This document shows, piece after piece, positions 9,566-18,411 of a DNA stretch of 64,000 nt (the first letter of the stretch is position 1; every line of letters starts with the position of its first letter). The position numbers were made by a program, and so were the translations under genes. The DNA lies in assembly GCA_019054805.1 (NCBI GenBank), contig JAHQIY010000017.1:682001-746000 (forward strand), in the 5' to 3' direction. The notes below the pieces were generated by a model, which had not been told where the DNA came from, made no database searches, and was given only the letters and a program-made list of their open reading frames with translations. This DNA is from Brachionus manjavacas (lineage: Eukaryota > Rotifera > Eurotatoria > Ploima > Brachionidae).

Positions 9566-10372
9566 ATGACAATAATCAAAAAAAAAGCTTTAAAAGTGGA
9601 GAATAATTTTTTATTTTTTACATTTAAGTCTAAAAACGTTGTACCAATTTCTAGCTCACCTAGTTATACTTCTAGACCACGTTACTGTGGGACCTTCTTT
9701 TTAGTAAGGAGACCCGGCTCCAAAGTGAGACCAATAGCCGACTTTTCGGCGCTCACTAAAGTTATAGAGGCGCCAAAATTTGCTTTGAAATCTTTGTACC
9801 AAGTGGTCCAGGACATTAACTGGCCAAAACACTTATGGTACTCAAAGATAGATTTCAAGCAGGCGTTCTTCAATATTGAACTACACCCCAAAAGTAAATT
9901 CGTAACCACATTTGGCTACGGGGGTGAGTTCTATAACTTTAATAGAATGCCCTTTGGCTTAAACATTGCACCCTATATCCAGCAAATGCTCTTAAACTGT
10001 GTCTTGAAATTTATCAAGAAATACACACAGTTTACTTACGGGCACCTGGACGACCTGATAATCGCGCACCCAGACAGAAGAAAGCTCCAAATACTTCTGG
10101 ATGTGCTTAGGGCAAAACTCAGGAAATCTGGTTGGGTGCTTAATACGTTTAAGTCAGTTCTAAACCCGGTAAAAACACTAAGTTTCCTTGGAGCGAACTG
10201 GGATGGGCAGGGCATAACACGTAGCAGGGAAGCTACAAAATTTGTAAAAGACATGTCAGAGTATCTCCTCTTCTATGACTGTAAAGGTAGGACCCTCATG
10301 AGAGTGAGAGGGTACCTAAATTATTATCTAGGGTTCGCAGGAAAGGTAGGGCCCATAGTTAACACATTCTAA
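9566..10372 (+). CDS. Reverse transcriptase of uncertain retroelement lineage
   Basis: A 268-residue open frame. From about residue 40 it shows an RT fold in order: FFLVRRPGSKVRPIADFSAL (fingers), WYSKIDFKQAFFNIEL (first catalytic Asp), YNFNRMPFGLNIAP (template-grip block), YGHLDDLIIA (active site, HLDD), a KSVLNP motif and LSFLGANW, then a connection-like region with RVRGYLNYYLGF. This is the retrovirus-like/DIRS-like style of RT and not the LINE style. No RNase H, integrase, tyrosine recombinase, protease or LTR is visible around it, so it is a fragment. The first 38 residues are low-complexity and may not belong to it. The ORF ends at a junction where an unrelated LINE RT fragment begins (about 10366). 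Which lineage it belongs to needs a tree. Confidence 0.7.
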   Translation: MTIIKKKALKVENNFLFFTFKSKNVVPISSSPSYTSRPRYCGTFFLVRRPGSKVRPIADFSALTKVIEAPKFALKSLYQVVQDINWPKHLWYSKIDFKQAFFNIELHPKSKFVTTFGYGGEFYNFNRMPFGLNIAPYIQQMLLNCVLKFIKKYTQFTYGHLDDLIIAHPDRRKLQILLDVLRAKLRKSGWVLNTFKSVLNPVKTLSFLGANWDGQGITRSREATKFVKDMSEYLLFYDCKGRTLMRVRGYLNYYLGFAGKVGPIVNTF

Positions 10373-10408
10373 GATACTAAAAGGTCTACCAGACCTTTTT
10401 GCTCCCTT
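10366..10408 (+). mobile_element. ~43-bp LINE RT fragment
   Basis: This stretch (ATTCTAAGATACTAAAAGG and onward) is nearly identical to the complement of about 21010-21055, which lies in a LINE RT fragment. It encodes the same ILKGL-DLFAP block. It is fused directly to the end of the RT ORF at 9566-10372. Confidence 0.55.
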
Positions 10409-11240
10409 ACAATTTTCTCCAATTGAAACGATCGAATTGAAGGAAACTTCACCACCCAAAAAATAAATGAGAGTTTTTAATAAAAATGGCATAACTTTAA
10501 TAAATAATAATTCGCTCAATCAATACTTTCTCAAATTTATTTAATCCTCTTAGGCCTTTTGTTCAAAGCAAAAATTTTCAAACGATTTTGAAATGAGCTT
10601 AAAATCAGCTAGATGATAAAAAGATTTGTATTTTCCATTTGAGTTTGTACGTTTATGCATCCATGAGCCCCACGAAGCTCTGCCAAACAAACACATGTTT
10701 TCAAATATGACTGTGTCTTGAGTCGCTTTTAAAAAACAAAGCCCAATTTAGTAGAAGATAAATTGGCTCGAATACTTTTAATCAATCTGAAAAAACTCGT
10801 TTTTATGGATCCTCGAAAATCGGTGGCATAAACTCGCTTAAGTGTGAAAATGTGTCCAAAAATAAAACAAATTTGTTTGGCTTTAAATCAGATGAAATGC
10901 TTCTTATGAGGAAAAAATTGGAACGACCATTGCTTTTTACATCTTACAAACTATTAGCTTCGTCAAATACAAAAATTAATTTCCTATCTTGAGTATAATG
11001 TGGAATAGTAACTTTATTTGACAGCGATATAAATTTTGGGAAAGATTATATTCAGAATCATTTTCTTGCTTGTATTTCTCAAAAAAATCCCTACATTCTT
11101 GCTCAGCTGCAATGGCTCAATAAATGTGCTAAAATAGTACTTTAATTATCTAGAAATATCGGGCTTGGTACTTGCCTTCTCTAAAAAGAAACCAAAGATT
11201 TTGATTTTTAATACTTGATTTTTATCTATTTTTATTAAAT
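10409..11240. other. Unassigned region with coding-like remnants
   Basis: On the minus strand about 10720-10560 reads without stops (CLFGRASWGSWMHK and onward), and on the plus strand about 10780-11000 also has an open, non-repetitive stretch. Neither has a clear start or recognised domain. They may be decayed pieces of a mobile element or a gene. Confidence 0.35.
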
Positions 11241-11245
11241 GTATT
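11241..11245. repeat. Target-site duplication, left copy (gtatt)
   Basis: The 5-bp gtatt here is repeated at 18021-18025, immediately outside the two LTRs. Confidence 0.8.
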
Positions 11246-11406
11246 TTAATAGCGTGAGCTATTAAATAAAACAAAAAAGAACAAAGTTCTGTAATTCTTT
11301 TATTTAAACAAAAAAACTAAAACTAAAACTAAACTTAATAATATCAAGAAAGGAAAAATATATTTAAACATGTCGAGGCGGGGACCGGGTTGAGTGTGGT
11401 GTTACA
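11246..11406 (-). repeat. 3' LTR (161 bp)
   Basis: Matches 17860-18020 except for two substitutions near the outer end. On the element strand it starts TGTAACAC and ends CTATTAA. It is unusually short for this superfamily. Confidence 0.92.
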
Positions 11407-11419
11407 TTGCTCCCTCTTT
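11407..11419 (-). other. Polypurine tract
   Basis: On the element strand the 13 bases just upstream of the 3' LTR read aaagagggagcaa. A purine-rich tract at this place primes plus-strand DNA synthesis in LTR elements. Confidence 0.65.
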
Positions 11420-11605
11420 ACATGAGAGACATCTCCCGATGTTGAGGGTGGCACTGTAACTCTTCAGCTATAGCGTCCGACCTCAACTAAACAAAACAAA
11501 AATACAAATAATAACAAAAATAATAACATAAACAAAATAAGAGAAAAAAAAGATAATCTTCAAAGAAAAAAAAAATGAAAAATTAATGAAAGAAAAAAAA
11601 AAATT

Positions 11606-12223
11606 TTATTTGACGTCGGCAAATGTGCGGCCCTCCTCCTCACTGTCTGTTTGTAGAGCCGATTCCTGGGAAGGTGCGGAGGGACCCGCCCTTGGAGTTG
11701 GCAATGTAAGGGCGGAGACGGGGCGATACAGTCTGGCTCTGCCTAATCCAAGTCTGGATATCAGAGACTCAGTGTCCACTTTCACCACCACTTTCGGATA
11801 TATGTTTATTGTTGGTGGTTCGGGATGGGGGTTTTGGTGGTGAATGACATTGTCGTTCTGGGCCGAGATGGTGGGTGTCTTCAGCGTAGCTTGACTTGAC
11901 GTCTTCACTGGAGGCTCCTTAGGTGGCGTAATGTGCTCCCTGGGTCGTAAAACCTCGACCTCTTCCTCGGCCCAGAGGGTGAGGATTCTTCCCTCGATTG
12001 GTGTGGACCGGAGCATGTCGAAAAGCCACTTGTTCTCGTAGATTCGCTTCATGGACACGAAAATCGAGAGTTTCTTCCGGTGCTCCACAGTACGGAACCT
12101 AGCGAGTCCCCCGCGCTCGCGACCACCATTGTTTAAAATAAACTCCTTGATGGTGTTTTTTTGCTTGAAGTCGTCACGAACTTGGTCGATTCTCACTTCC
12201 AGTGGTACCAGAGCAGTGTCCAT
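11606..12223 (-). CDS. Extra 3' ORF of the Ty3/gypsy element, function unknown
   Basis: A 205-residue intact ORF between pol and the 3' LTR. Residues 1-90 are charged and look folded (RIDQVRDDFKQKNTIKEF, MKRIYENKWLFDMLRS). Residues 95-205 are Pro/Ser/Thr-rich and acidic near the end, probably disordered. There is no signal peptide, no membrane segment and no Cys-rich ectodomain, so it is not an envelope-type gene. Codon composition is like gag and pol. Its position suggests an accessory protein expressed from a subgenomic or spliced RNA. I recognise no family. Confidence 0.65.
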   Translation of the reverse strand: MDTALVPLEVRIDQVRDDFKQKNTIKEFILNNGGRERGGLARFRTVEHRKKLSIFVSMKRIYENKWLFDMLRSTPIEGRILTLWAEEEVEVLRPREHITPPKEPPVKTSSQATLKTPTISAQNDNVIHHQNPHPEPPTINIYPKVVVKVDTESLISRLGLGRARLYRPVSALTLPTPRAGPSAPSQESALQTDSEEEGRTFADVK

Positions 12224-12327
12224 TTCCTTTTTGGTTCTTCGATTGTTACGAATTGTACGGTTGTTTGAGGCGTAATTTTCTTGAAAATAATAGAAAATGA
12301 AATTTTATTAATAATAGAAAAAAAACA

Positions 12328-12440
12328 CGCTATATAAAAAAAAATGCAAATAAAACCTTCACTTAAAAATAGAAAAAAAAAAACGCTATATAAAAAAAAA
12401 TGCAAATAGAATGCAAATAAAACCTTCACTTAAACATAGA
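12328..12440. repeat. Imperfect tandem repeat between pol and ORF3
   Basis: Two to three copies of a unit containing cgctatataaaaaaaaatg, aaataaaaccttcactta and an A-tract, upstream of ORF3 on the element strand. It includes TATA-like strings, but any promoter role is speculation. Confidence 0.6.
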
Positions 12441-12481
12441 AAGAGAAACCAAAAAAATATTTTTTTTTTTTTTTTTTTTTT

Positions 12482-15400
12482 TTAAATAAGTTGTTGTGTA
12501 CGAATTTGTCTCAAAACCGTAGTCGGTCGGGGGTCGACGCGTTCGGGCGGGGCGTTGCTTGGATGCGCCTGTTGGTTTCCCCATTGATCTATTTGCTTTT
12601 GGTGGTATGAAGTTGGTCTAAACTCTAAATCATCGGAGCAAGACTGTACTTGGGACAAGACCTCGTTTTCAGCTAGATCTAGGTAATTAGTGTCAAGCCA
12701 AAGCGAAGCGTCCTCTAATATGTGTGGTATCGAGTTGTTAGCTAAGCACGGTGACCTAGCTTGTGGGGTGTTTGTTCTTCCCTTGGACGATGCTTCGTCC
12801 AAACTCTGAAAAGCTTGTTCCGCTATATCCGAGTGTATCCCTGTACTATTTCCATAATGGGTGAGTGCGGTTTCATCTGACGGATTTGAAGTCTTATCTG
12901 TGACAGAGTCGTACAGTTTGCTTTTTGGGGGTGCGTTACACTTTTTAAGCGGTTCACGTGAACTAACCTTTTTTCCTTTGGAGTCGGGGCGAATTCGGTA
13001 GTTGGTGTCCGACATCTTCTCGATCACGGTGTACGGTCCCGTCCACCTTCTACTCAACTTTTTCGACACCCCTTTTTTCTTGGCGTCGTTTAACAGCCAT
13101 ACTCTATCTCCAACAGTGTAATCGGCTGGTCTAACGTTCCGGTCTGCATAAAATTTAAATTTATTTATGCGTGACCCTGAGGTTCGTTCTACCAACTCGT
13201 AGCATTTGAGGAGGTGTTGCTGAACCTTCTTTGCGTATGAGTCAACACTAAGGTTTAACTCAAGGTTTGGCGTGGGGAACATTAAGTCTACGGGAAGTTT
13301 TGGTTTCCTTCCGTATACTACCTCAAATGGGGTGAGCCCAGTGGTCGCATGGACAGCCGTGTTATAGGCGAAAGCGAGTTTTGGTAGATATTGATCCCAT
13401 TTATTCTGCGTGTCTGCTACGTAGCACGCCAACATTTGCTCCAAAGTTCGGTTAAAACGCTCCGTTTCTCCGTCGCACTGCGGGTGATAAGCTGAAGTTC
13501 TTAGACGTTTAATGTCCAAAAGTTCGAACAGTTGGTCCATTAATTCAGCCTGAAAATTGGTTCCTCGGTCCGACAAAGCAGCTTCCGGAACTCCGTGGCG
13601 ACAGATAAACAAAACTAAACAATTTGCTACTTCTTCGGCGGTAAGTCCTAGTAATGCAAATAACTCAACATATTTCGAGAAATGGCAAATGATCACCAGG
13701 ATATAAGCGAAACGATTTTCCGTTGCCGGCAGTGGGCCCAAAATATCCCAGGTAATGAGTTGGAATGGTTTAGATGCCTGGATGGGTACAATTGGTTGTC
13801 GAGTGTAAGCTTTAGGTGCTTTAATTGAGGCACAGATCTCGCAGCTGAGGATGTAGTTGGCTGTGTCTTTTCTGTAGTTTGGCCAGTAGAATCTGAGTTT
13901 AAGTTTTTCAAAAGTCTTGTCAACACCCAAGTGTCCGGAGAAAGGATCATCATGGATTTTCTTTAAAACGGCGTGGCGTTCATCAATTGGGACTAAGTAC
14001 TGATAATGGATCCCGTAATCCGAGTTTTCGAGGCAGCGGAACACATTTTTGCCAAAAATTCGGAAACGATGGTAGGACGACCAGTAAACAAATGTTTCCA
14101 TCGGCTTCCGTTCGCATTTGTCGGGCCGGTGTCCGTCTCTCAGCCATTTGTAGAGATTTTCGATATGCGGGTCTTTGAATTGGGTCTCATTGGCCTCTAC
14201 CTCTTGCAGGGTGACATTGTTTACTACATTGCCCGGGTCAAGTTCGTCCTCATCTTCCTTGCTTTCAACTTCCTCGTCATCTCCGTTGCATAACCATCGT
14301 GATAAGGCGTCAGCATTGCAATTTAAATGACCCTCCCTATATTCTATATCAAACTCGAACATTCGTAATTCACAAAGCCACCTCATGAGCCTGGGTGAAG
14401 GACTTTTAAGATTTTTTAGCCAGATGAGAGGTTTATGATCGGTGCAAATAATGAACTTCCGCCCGATTAGAAATTGTTTAAAGTGTAATACTGCGAGGAC
14501 TAGAGCTAGGAGTTCTTTTTCGGAAGTGGAGTAGTTTCTCTGCGCCCTCGAAAAACGTTTGCTCCAATACGCCACCGGTCGCCATGAACCCCTATATTTT
14601 TGAGCCAACACTGCGCCTGCACTGTACTGGCTAGCATCGGTCTCAAGGCGAAATTCCTCTTTAAAATTGGGTAGGATAAGTACTCCAGTCTCGGTCGTGG
14701 TAAGATAGGTACGCAGTTTATCAAAACTCACTTGGCAGTCTTCGTCCCATACAAACTTTTTCCCCTTCTCGGTTGCTTTGTGTAATGGTCCGGCTATAGC
14801 AGCATAGCTTTTCACAAAACGTCTGTAGTGGTTTGCTAAGCCGAGAAAACTTTGTAGTTGACGAATTGTTTTTGGCTGTTGATATCTGAAAAGTACCTCG
14901 ACTTTACTTGGGGCGGGGCGAACACTACGGTAGCTTATAACATTTCCTAAATACTCTATAGACTTCACAAACCATTCACATTTCTTCCATTCTAATTTCA
15001 AACACGCTTTTCGGACGCGTTCCAGGACAGTCCGGACACTGATATAGTGCTCTTCTAGCGTCTCTGAGAAGATAATAGTGTCGTCTAGATAGACTAGGCA
15101 TATCTTGTTCAACAGGCCTTTTAGCGCTTTCTCCATCATCCGCTGGAACGTAGCTGGAGCGTTGGTCAATCCAAATGGCATGACGTTATACTCAAAGAGT
15201 CCGAACTCAGTCACGAAAGCCGTTTTCAATTTATCTTGCTCTCGGATCCGGATTTGATGATATCCTGCAGAGAGATCCAACTTAGTAAAGAAACGGGCCT
15301 TATTTAGTGAGGCTATCATGTCCTCGATTTTAGGGAGCGGGTAACTGTCCTTAATCGTGGACTCATTGAGTTTCCTGTAGTCGACACAAATACGGAGAGA

Positions 15401-15991
15401 GCCGTTGGCTTTGCGGACTAAAACTATTGGGGAGGCCCATGGAGAGTCGCTCTCCCGAATGAGTGCATTTTTCAACATTTCATCTATTTGTCCTTTGACC
15501 TCATCTCGTAGCGAGAATGGCATCCGTCTGACGGGTTGTTTAATGGGTTGGTCACAGACTAGGCTGATAGAATGTTCACACAAGTCAGTCTGGGTTAGGG
15601 TGTCCAACCCCTGGGAAACAATGTCGTCATATTCGTCCCGTAATATTGTTTTGAAAATCTCAATTTGTTCCTCTTCGGTGTTTTTCTTCTCCGTTTGGAC
15701 TTCTTCGTCGGATTCGGGTGGCCTCGTTGTTGAAACGGCGTTAATCAGTGGTTGATATTGTTTTGGAAGGTCAGCAAAGCTATCTGTGGTGTTAGTAGAT
15801 ACCTGGGGACTTGCTGGTAGACTGCCACCAAACGCCTCTCGAATCAAGTTCAGATATGTCTTTACCGTACTGATTTTGAACGCCACGTCTAAGCCAAGGA
15901 GACAGTCATGTTTTAACTGCTTAACAATTATTACTTCAACCTGACCGCAAAAATTCTGGAGTTGTAGTTGACACTTGCTGGCGCCGACAAT
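12482..15991 (-). CDS. pol: Ty3/gypsy Pol polyprotein (end of protease, RT, RNase H, integrase)
   Basis: The pol frame is open from about 15999 down to 12482. The annotated 1134-residue part starting at 15886 contains: RT residues about 110-330 (TKLDLSAGYHQI first Asp; VMPFGLTNAP; active site YLDD at 266-269), RNase H about 395-520 (LETDASQYSAG; STSEKELLALV; CTDHKPLIWL), and integrase about 640-930 (HHCC zinc finger, then the DDE core with WDILGP, LSDRGTNF and the ETERFNR block), followed by a GPFTVIEK-like C-terminal module and a ~130-residue tail. The codon at 15886 is GTG, so translation really enters by frameshift from gag. Residues before it (CLLGLDV) are the end of the protease. It is in the -1 frame relative to gag. 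Confidence 0.93.
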   Translation of the reverse strand: MVGASKCQLQLQNFCGQVEVIIVKQLKHDCLLGLDVAFKISTVKTYLNLIREAFGGSLPASPQVSTNTTDSFADLPKQYQPLINAVSTTRPPESDEEVQTEKKNTEEEQIEIFKTILRDEYDDIVSQGLDTLTQTDLCEHSISLVCDQPIKQPVRRMPFSLRDEVKGQIDEMLKNALIRESDSPWASPIVLVRKANGSLRICVDYRKLNESTIKDSYPLPKIEDMIASLNKARFFTKLDLSAGYHQIRIREQDKLKTAFVTEFGLFEYNVMPFGLTNAPATFQRMMEKALKGLLNKICLVYLDDTIIFSETLEEHYISVRTVLERVRKACLKLEWKKCEWFVKSIEYLGNVISYRSVRPAPSKVEVLFRYQQPKTIRQLQSFLGLANHYRRFVKSYAAIAGPLHKATEKGKKFVWDEDCQVSFDKLRTYLTTTETGVLILPNFKEEFRLETDASQYSAGAVLAQKYRGSWRPVAYWSKRFSRAQRNYSTSEKELLALVLAVLHFKQFLIGRKFIICTDHKPLIWLKNLKSPSPRLMRWLCELRMFEFDIEYREGHLNCNADALSRWLCNGDDEEVESKEDEDELDPGNVVNNVTLQEVEANETQFKDPHIENLYKWLRDGHRPDKCERKPMETFVYWSSYHRFRIFGKNVFRCLENSDYGIHYQYLVPIDERHAVLKKIHDDPFSGHLGVDKTFEKLKLRFYWPNYRKDTANYILSCEICASIKAPKAYTRQPIVPIQASKPFQLITWDILGPLPATENRFAYILVIICHFSKYVELFALLGLTAEEVANCLVLFICRHGVPEAALSDRGTNFQAELMDQLFELLDIKRLRTSAYHPQCDGETERFNRTLEQMLACYVADTQNKWDQYLPKLAFAYNTAVHATTGLTPFEVVYGRKPKLPVDLMFPTPNLELNLSVDSYAKKVQQHLLKCYELVERTSGSRINKFKFYADRNVRPADYTVGDRVWLLNDAKKKGVSKKLSRRWTGPYTVIEKMSDTNYRIRPDSKGKKVSSREPLKKCNAPPKSKLYDSVTDKTSNPSDETALTHYGNSTGIHSDIAEQAFQSLDEASSKGRTNTPQARSPCLANNSIPHILEDASLWLDTNYLDLAENEVLSQVQSCSDDLEFRPTSYHQKQIDQWGNQQAHPSNAPPERVDPRPTTVLRQIRTQQLI

Positions 15992-17802
15992 CAGTAGTGG
16001 ACCCCGTTACAAGTCTCCATTTTTCCATTAATCGGTCTCACCTTAATGTCGTTCCGGCTGACTTGTTTCCATACCCTCTCCGAAACGATTGTTTTAACCG
16101 TCCCGGTATCGAATAAAAATCTCACTCTACGTCCGTTGATGTTACAATCTCCCTGTATACTTTCCTCACATATAACACTGTTTATGACCACATTGGAAAC
16201 CGTAGGCGGGTGTTGATCATTCGGGTATCCATTTGGATGTTTCCCTTGTCGGTAGTGATTTATCTTGGACAGACGCGCTTGGCATTCCGCGATGAAATGT
16301 CCCGGCTTTTTACAATAATGGCATGTAATGTTTGGTTGTACAATATTCGTGTCCTTGTAGTCGGAAACGTCCCTGTTGGGATGCCCTGAGAAAGGCGGGG
16401 TGTTTGTCGGAAACGGGAGGGTTGTCCTCCACGAGTTTAAGTGGGCCATCAACTTCATGGTAGAGTTAAGGGCTTCTAAACTGGTATTAGGCTTATTAGA
16501 CGTTATCTGCATAACAAGGTACGGATCGCATAGACCGCTGATGAAACGGTCCCGCACGCAACGGTCATGATCTATGCACGGTTCATTTTTAAATGCGATT
16601 TTAGCGAGTCGCCACAACTCTGAGAAATACGACTTGGTTTCCTCATCCCGAAATTGTTTCCTACTGAAGAAATTAGCAAACGAGTCCACTTTGATTTCTT
16701 CACAAACTGCGAACAATTTGTACATTTGATCTTTTAGTTCATCTAAACCGGCTGTCCGTTCGGGCGTGCAATTCTCGAAAACTGGCATGCAATCGTCGTC
16801 GAGAAACGAGAGTAATACGGAACGTAAAGATTTCAACGGGACGTGTGCATTTTTAACAAAGATCTCAAACCTTTTCCACCATGTGTTCAGGTCCATCGAG
16901 CGTGAGTACCGACTGGGCCGAAAACAAGAGTCCCTGAATAGCCACTGCTCTTGTAAAACGCTGGGAGTACTCGTCGTATAGTTGTCTAGGAGCGCATCTC
17001 CCGTGATCCAACGAGGTCTCGTTTCAGTCGGATTGATGTTTGTTTCGGAAATCCGTTGTGCGTTGGTTGTAGTCTTATTTGGTTCCCGATCAACTGAAAA
17101 TGGCTCCAAACAATGGTTCTTGATAGACGGATTTTCTTCTCCGAGAAGGGTAAACCCGACTTTAGGGGTTTGTTCGGTTTGTGAGTTCTTCACGGGTTGG
17201 ATGACAGTATTGTCCTGTATACCTGTGTTCAGATCAGAAACGTTGGTGAAGCCTTCATTGTAATTAAAGGATTCGAACAGTCCAGCTGGGCGTCGGGGCG
17301 TTTCAGGCCACTTGCTGTCTACTTGAAATGGACGAGAACCGTTAAATTCATAATGATATGATCCAAGGGTTGTCTGTAAGCCTTCCGGTTCTAATTTCCT
17401 CTCAACTCGTCTCGCCACGTCTTGGTCTCGTGGTTTGTAATCTGAGTTTTCCTTTTCTACCTGACACCATTTTGATTTTAGCGTTGTTGTAGTCCGTGGC
17501 GTAAGCGCTCGCTCAAGATTTTCCTTCGCATCTTCTTCTTCTCGCTTGATATTAATTAATGATCTATTGACTTGTGTCAATTCAAACTCCTTGGAGTCGT
17601 GACGACGACGTTCAATAGGTTTACCGATTGACACGTTCTGTAACCACATTATTCCAAACGTGACAAATATTACTGTAGCTATCACCACCACAACACCTAA
17701 AACTCCGTTGAACAAAAAAACAAAATATAGAAAAACTGCCAATCCTAGGCTTGCAGTACATAACTGGACATTTAGCGACATATACCAATCCCTCCTGTCC
17801 AT
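15991..17802 (-). CDS. gag: Ty3/gypsy Gag with protease start and N-terminal membrane segments
   Basis: A 603-residue ORF. Residues about 12-36 and 37-58 are strongly hydrophobic and form one or two membrane segments, followed by a basic stretch (IERRRHD), which is unusual for Gag. Residues about 290-470 are capsid-like (WWKRFEIF, RKQFRDEETKSYFSELWRLA, IDHDRCVRDRFISGL). A zinc knuckle CHYCKKPGHFIAEC of CX2CX4HX4C type follows, then the protease start with the catalytic motif LFDTG. The stop falls in the middle of the protease; the rest of it is in the pol frame, reached by a -1 shift near a GGGG run at about 16000. This could be a programmed shift or simply a damaging indel. The ATG at 17800-17802 follows a short leader after the primer-binding site. 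Confidence 0.88.
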   Translation of the reverse strand: MDRRDWYMSLNVQLCTASLGLAVFLYFVFLFNGVLGVVVVIATVIFVTFGIMWLQNVSIGKPIERRRHDSKEFELTQVNRSLINIKREEEDAKENLERALTPRTTTTLKSKWCQVEKENSDYKPRDQDVARRVERKLEPEGLQTTLGSYHYEFNGSRPFQVDSKWPETPRRPAGLFESFNYNEGFTNVSDLNTGIQDNTVIQPVKNSQTEQTPKVGFTLLGEENPSIKNHCLEPFSVDREPNKTTTNAQRISETNINPTETRPRWITGDALLDNYTTSTPSVLQEQWLFRDSCFRPSRYSRSMDLNTWWKRFEIFVKNAHVPLKSLRSVLLSFLDDDCMPVFENCTPERTAGLDELKDQMYKLFAVCEEIKVDSFANFFSRKQFRDEETKSYFSELWRLAKIAFKNEPCIDHDRCVRDRFISGLCDPYLVMQITSNKPNTSLEALNSTMKLMAHLNSWRTTLPFPTNTPPFSGHPNRDVSDYKDTNIVQPNITCHYCKKPGHFIAECQARLSKINHYRQGKHPNGYPNDQHPPTVSNVVINSVICEESIQGDCNINGRRVRFLFDTGTVKTIVSERVWKQVSRNDIKVRPINGKMETCNGVHY

Positions 17803-17840
17803 GATTAAATAGGATAAAAAAAATCCTCGTGGAAAAACTT

Positions 17841-17857
17841 CTTTACCGCTGCCACCA
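17841..17857 (-). other. Primer-binding site
   Basis: Two bases inside the 5' LTR the element strand reads TGGTGGCAGCGGTAAAG. A TGG at this place matches the complement of a tRNA CCA end. Which tRNA it fits was not determined. Confidence 0.7.
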
Positions 17858-17859
17858 AT

Positions 17860-18020
17860 TTAATAGCGTGAGCTATTAAATAAAACAAAAAAGAACAAAG
17901 TTCTGTAATTCTTTTATTTAAACAAAAAAACTAAAACTAAAACTAAACTTAATAATATCAAGAAAGGAAAAATATATTTAAACATGTCGAGGCGGGGACC
18001 GGGGTGAGTGGGGTGTTACA
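17860..18020 (-). repeat. 5' LTR (161 bp)
   Basis: Pair of the LTR at 11246-11406; carries the element promoter by position. It is followed by target duplication gtatt at 18021-18025. Confidence 0.92.
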
Positions 18021-18411
18021 GTATTCTATTTATTATTTCATTATCATTTAAACACATGATTGGTAAATAACTGTGTACGGAGTATGATGAAAATTAGTTT
18101 TAAATTTCTATTATCATTCTATCCAATTGACCACTCAAAAATTATTTATTTCTGAGTGGTTCTGAGTGGGACTGATTATTTTCCCCTCCCGCATCTTTCC
18201 AATACTAAATACATTAAAAAGGGGACTTTTATTTCGAACCAAAATGAAAGGTTAGTTTTGATAATCGGAACTAATTTTTCTTAAATAATCTTATAAAAGC
18301 ACATTATTATTTTAAAAATTCTACATAATTTTGTAGTAATGAAAACATATGTCTTTAATTACTTTGATCAAAATTAACACAAACATAATATTTTTTCATT
18401 TAATAAATAAA
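18021..18411. other. Intergenic, nothing recognised
   Basis: AT-rich sequence right of the LTR element with a short ttctgagtgg direct repeat at about 18150-18170. Confidence 0.5.

Larger units (their letters stand above)
11246..18020 (-). mobile_element. Ty3/gypsy-type LTR retrotransposon
   Basis: A complete-looking minus-strand element of about 6.8 kb: 5' LTR 18020-17860, primer-binding site, gag with protease start, pol, an extra 3' ORF, polypurine tract and 3' LTR 11406-11246. A 5-bp target duplication (gtatt) borders it. The order protease, RT, RNase H, integrase identifies the Ty3/gypsy superfamily. The LTRs differ at two positions of 161 by eye, so the insertion is recent. Defects visible: protease split between two frames near 16000. 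No envelope-like protein is present. Confidence 0.93.

Noticed and set aside
12193..12429. Phe-rich 78-residue minus-strand frame
   Set aside because: Translation of T-rich tandem repeats between pol and ORF3.
13987..17263. Several plus-strand frames within the Ty3/gypsy element
   Set aside because: Antisense to gag and pol, with no protein features of their own.
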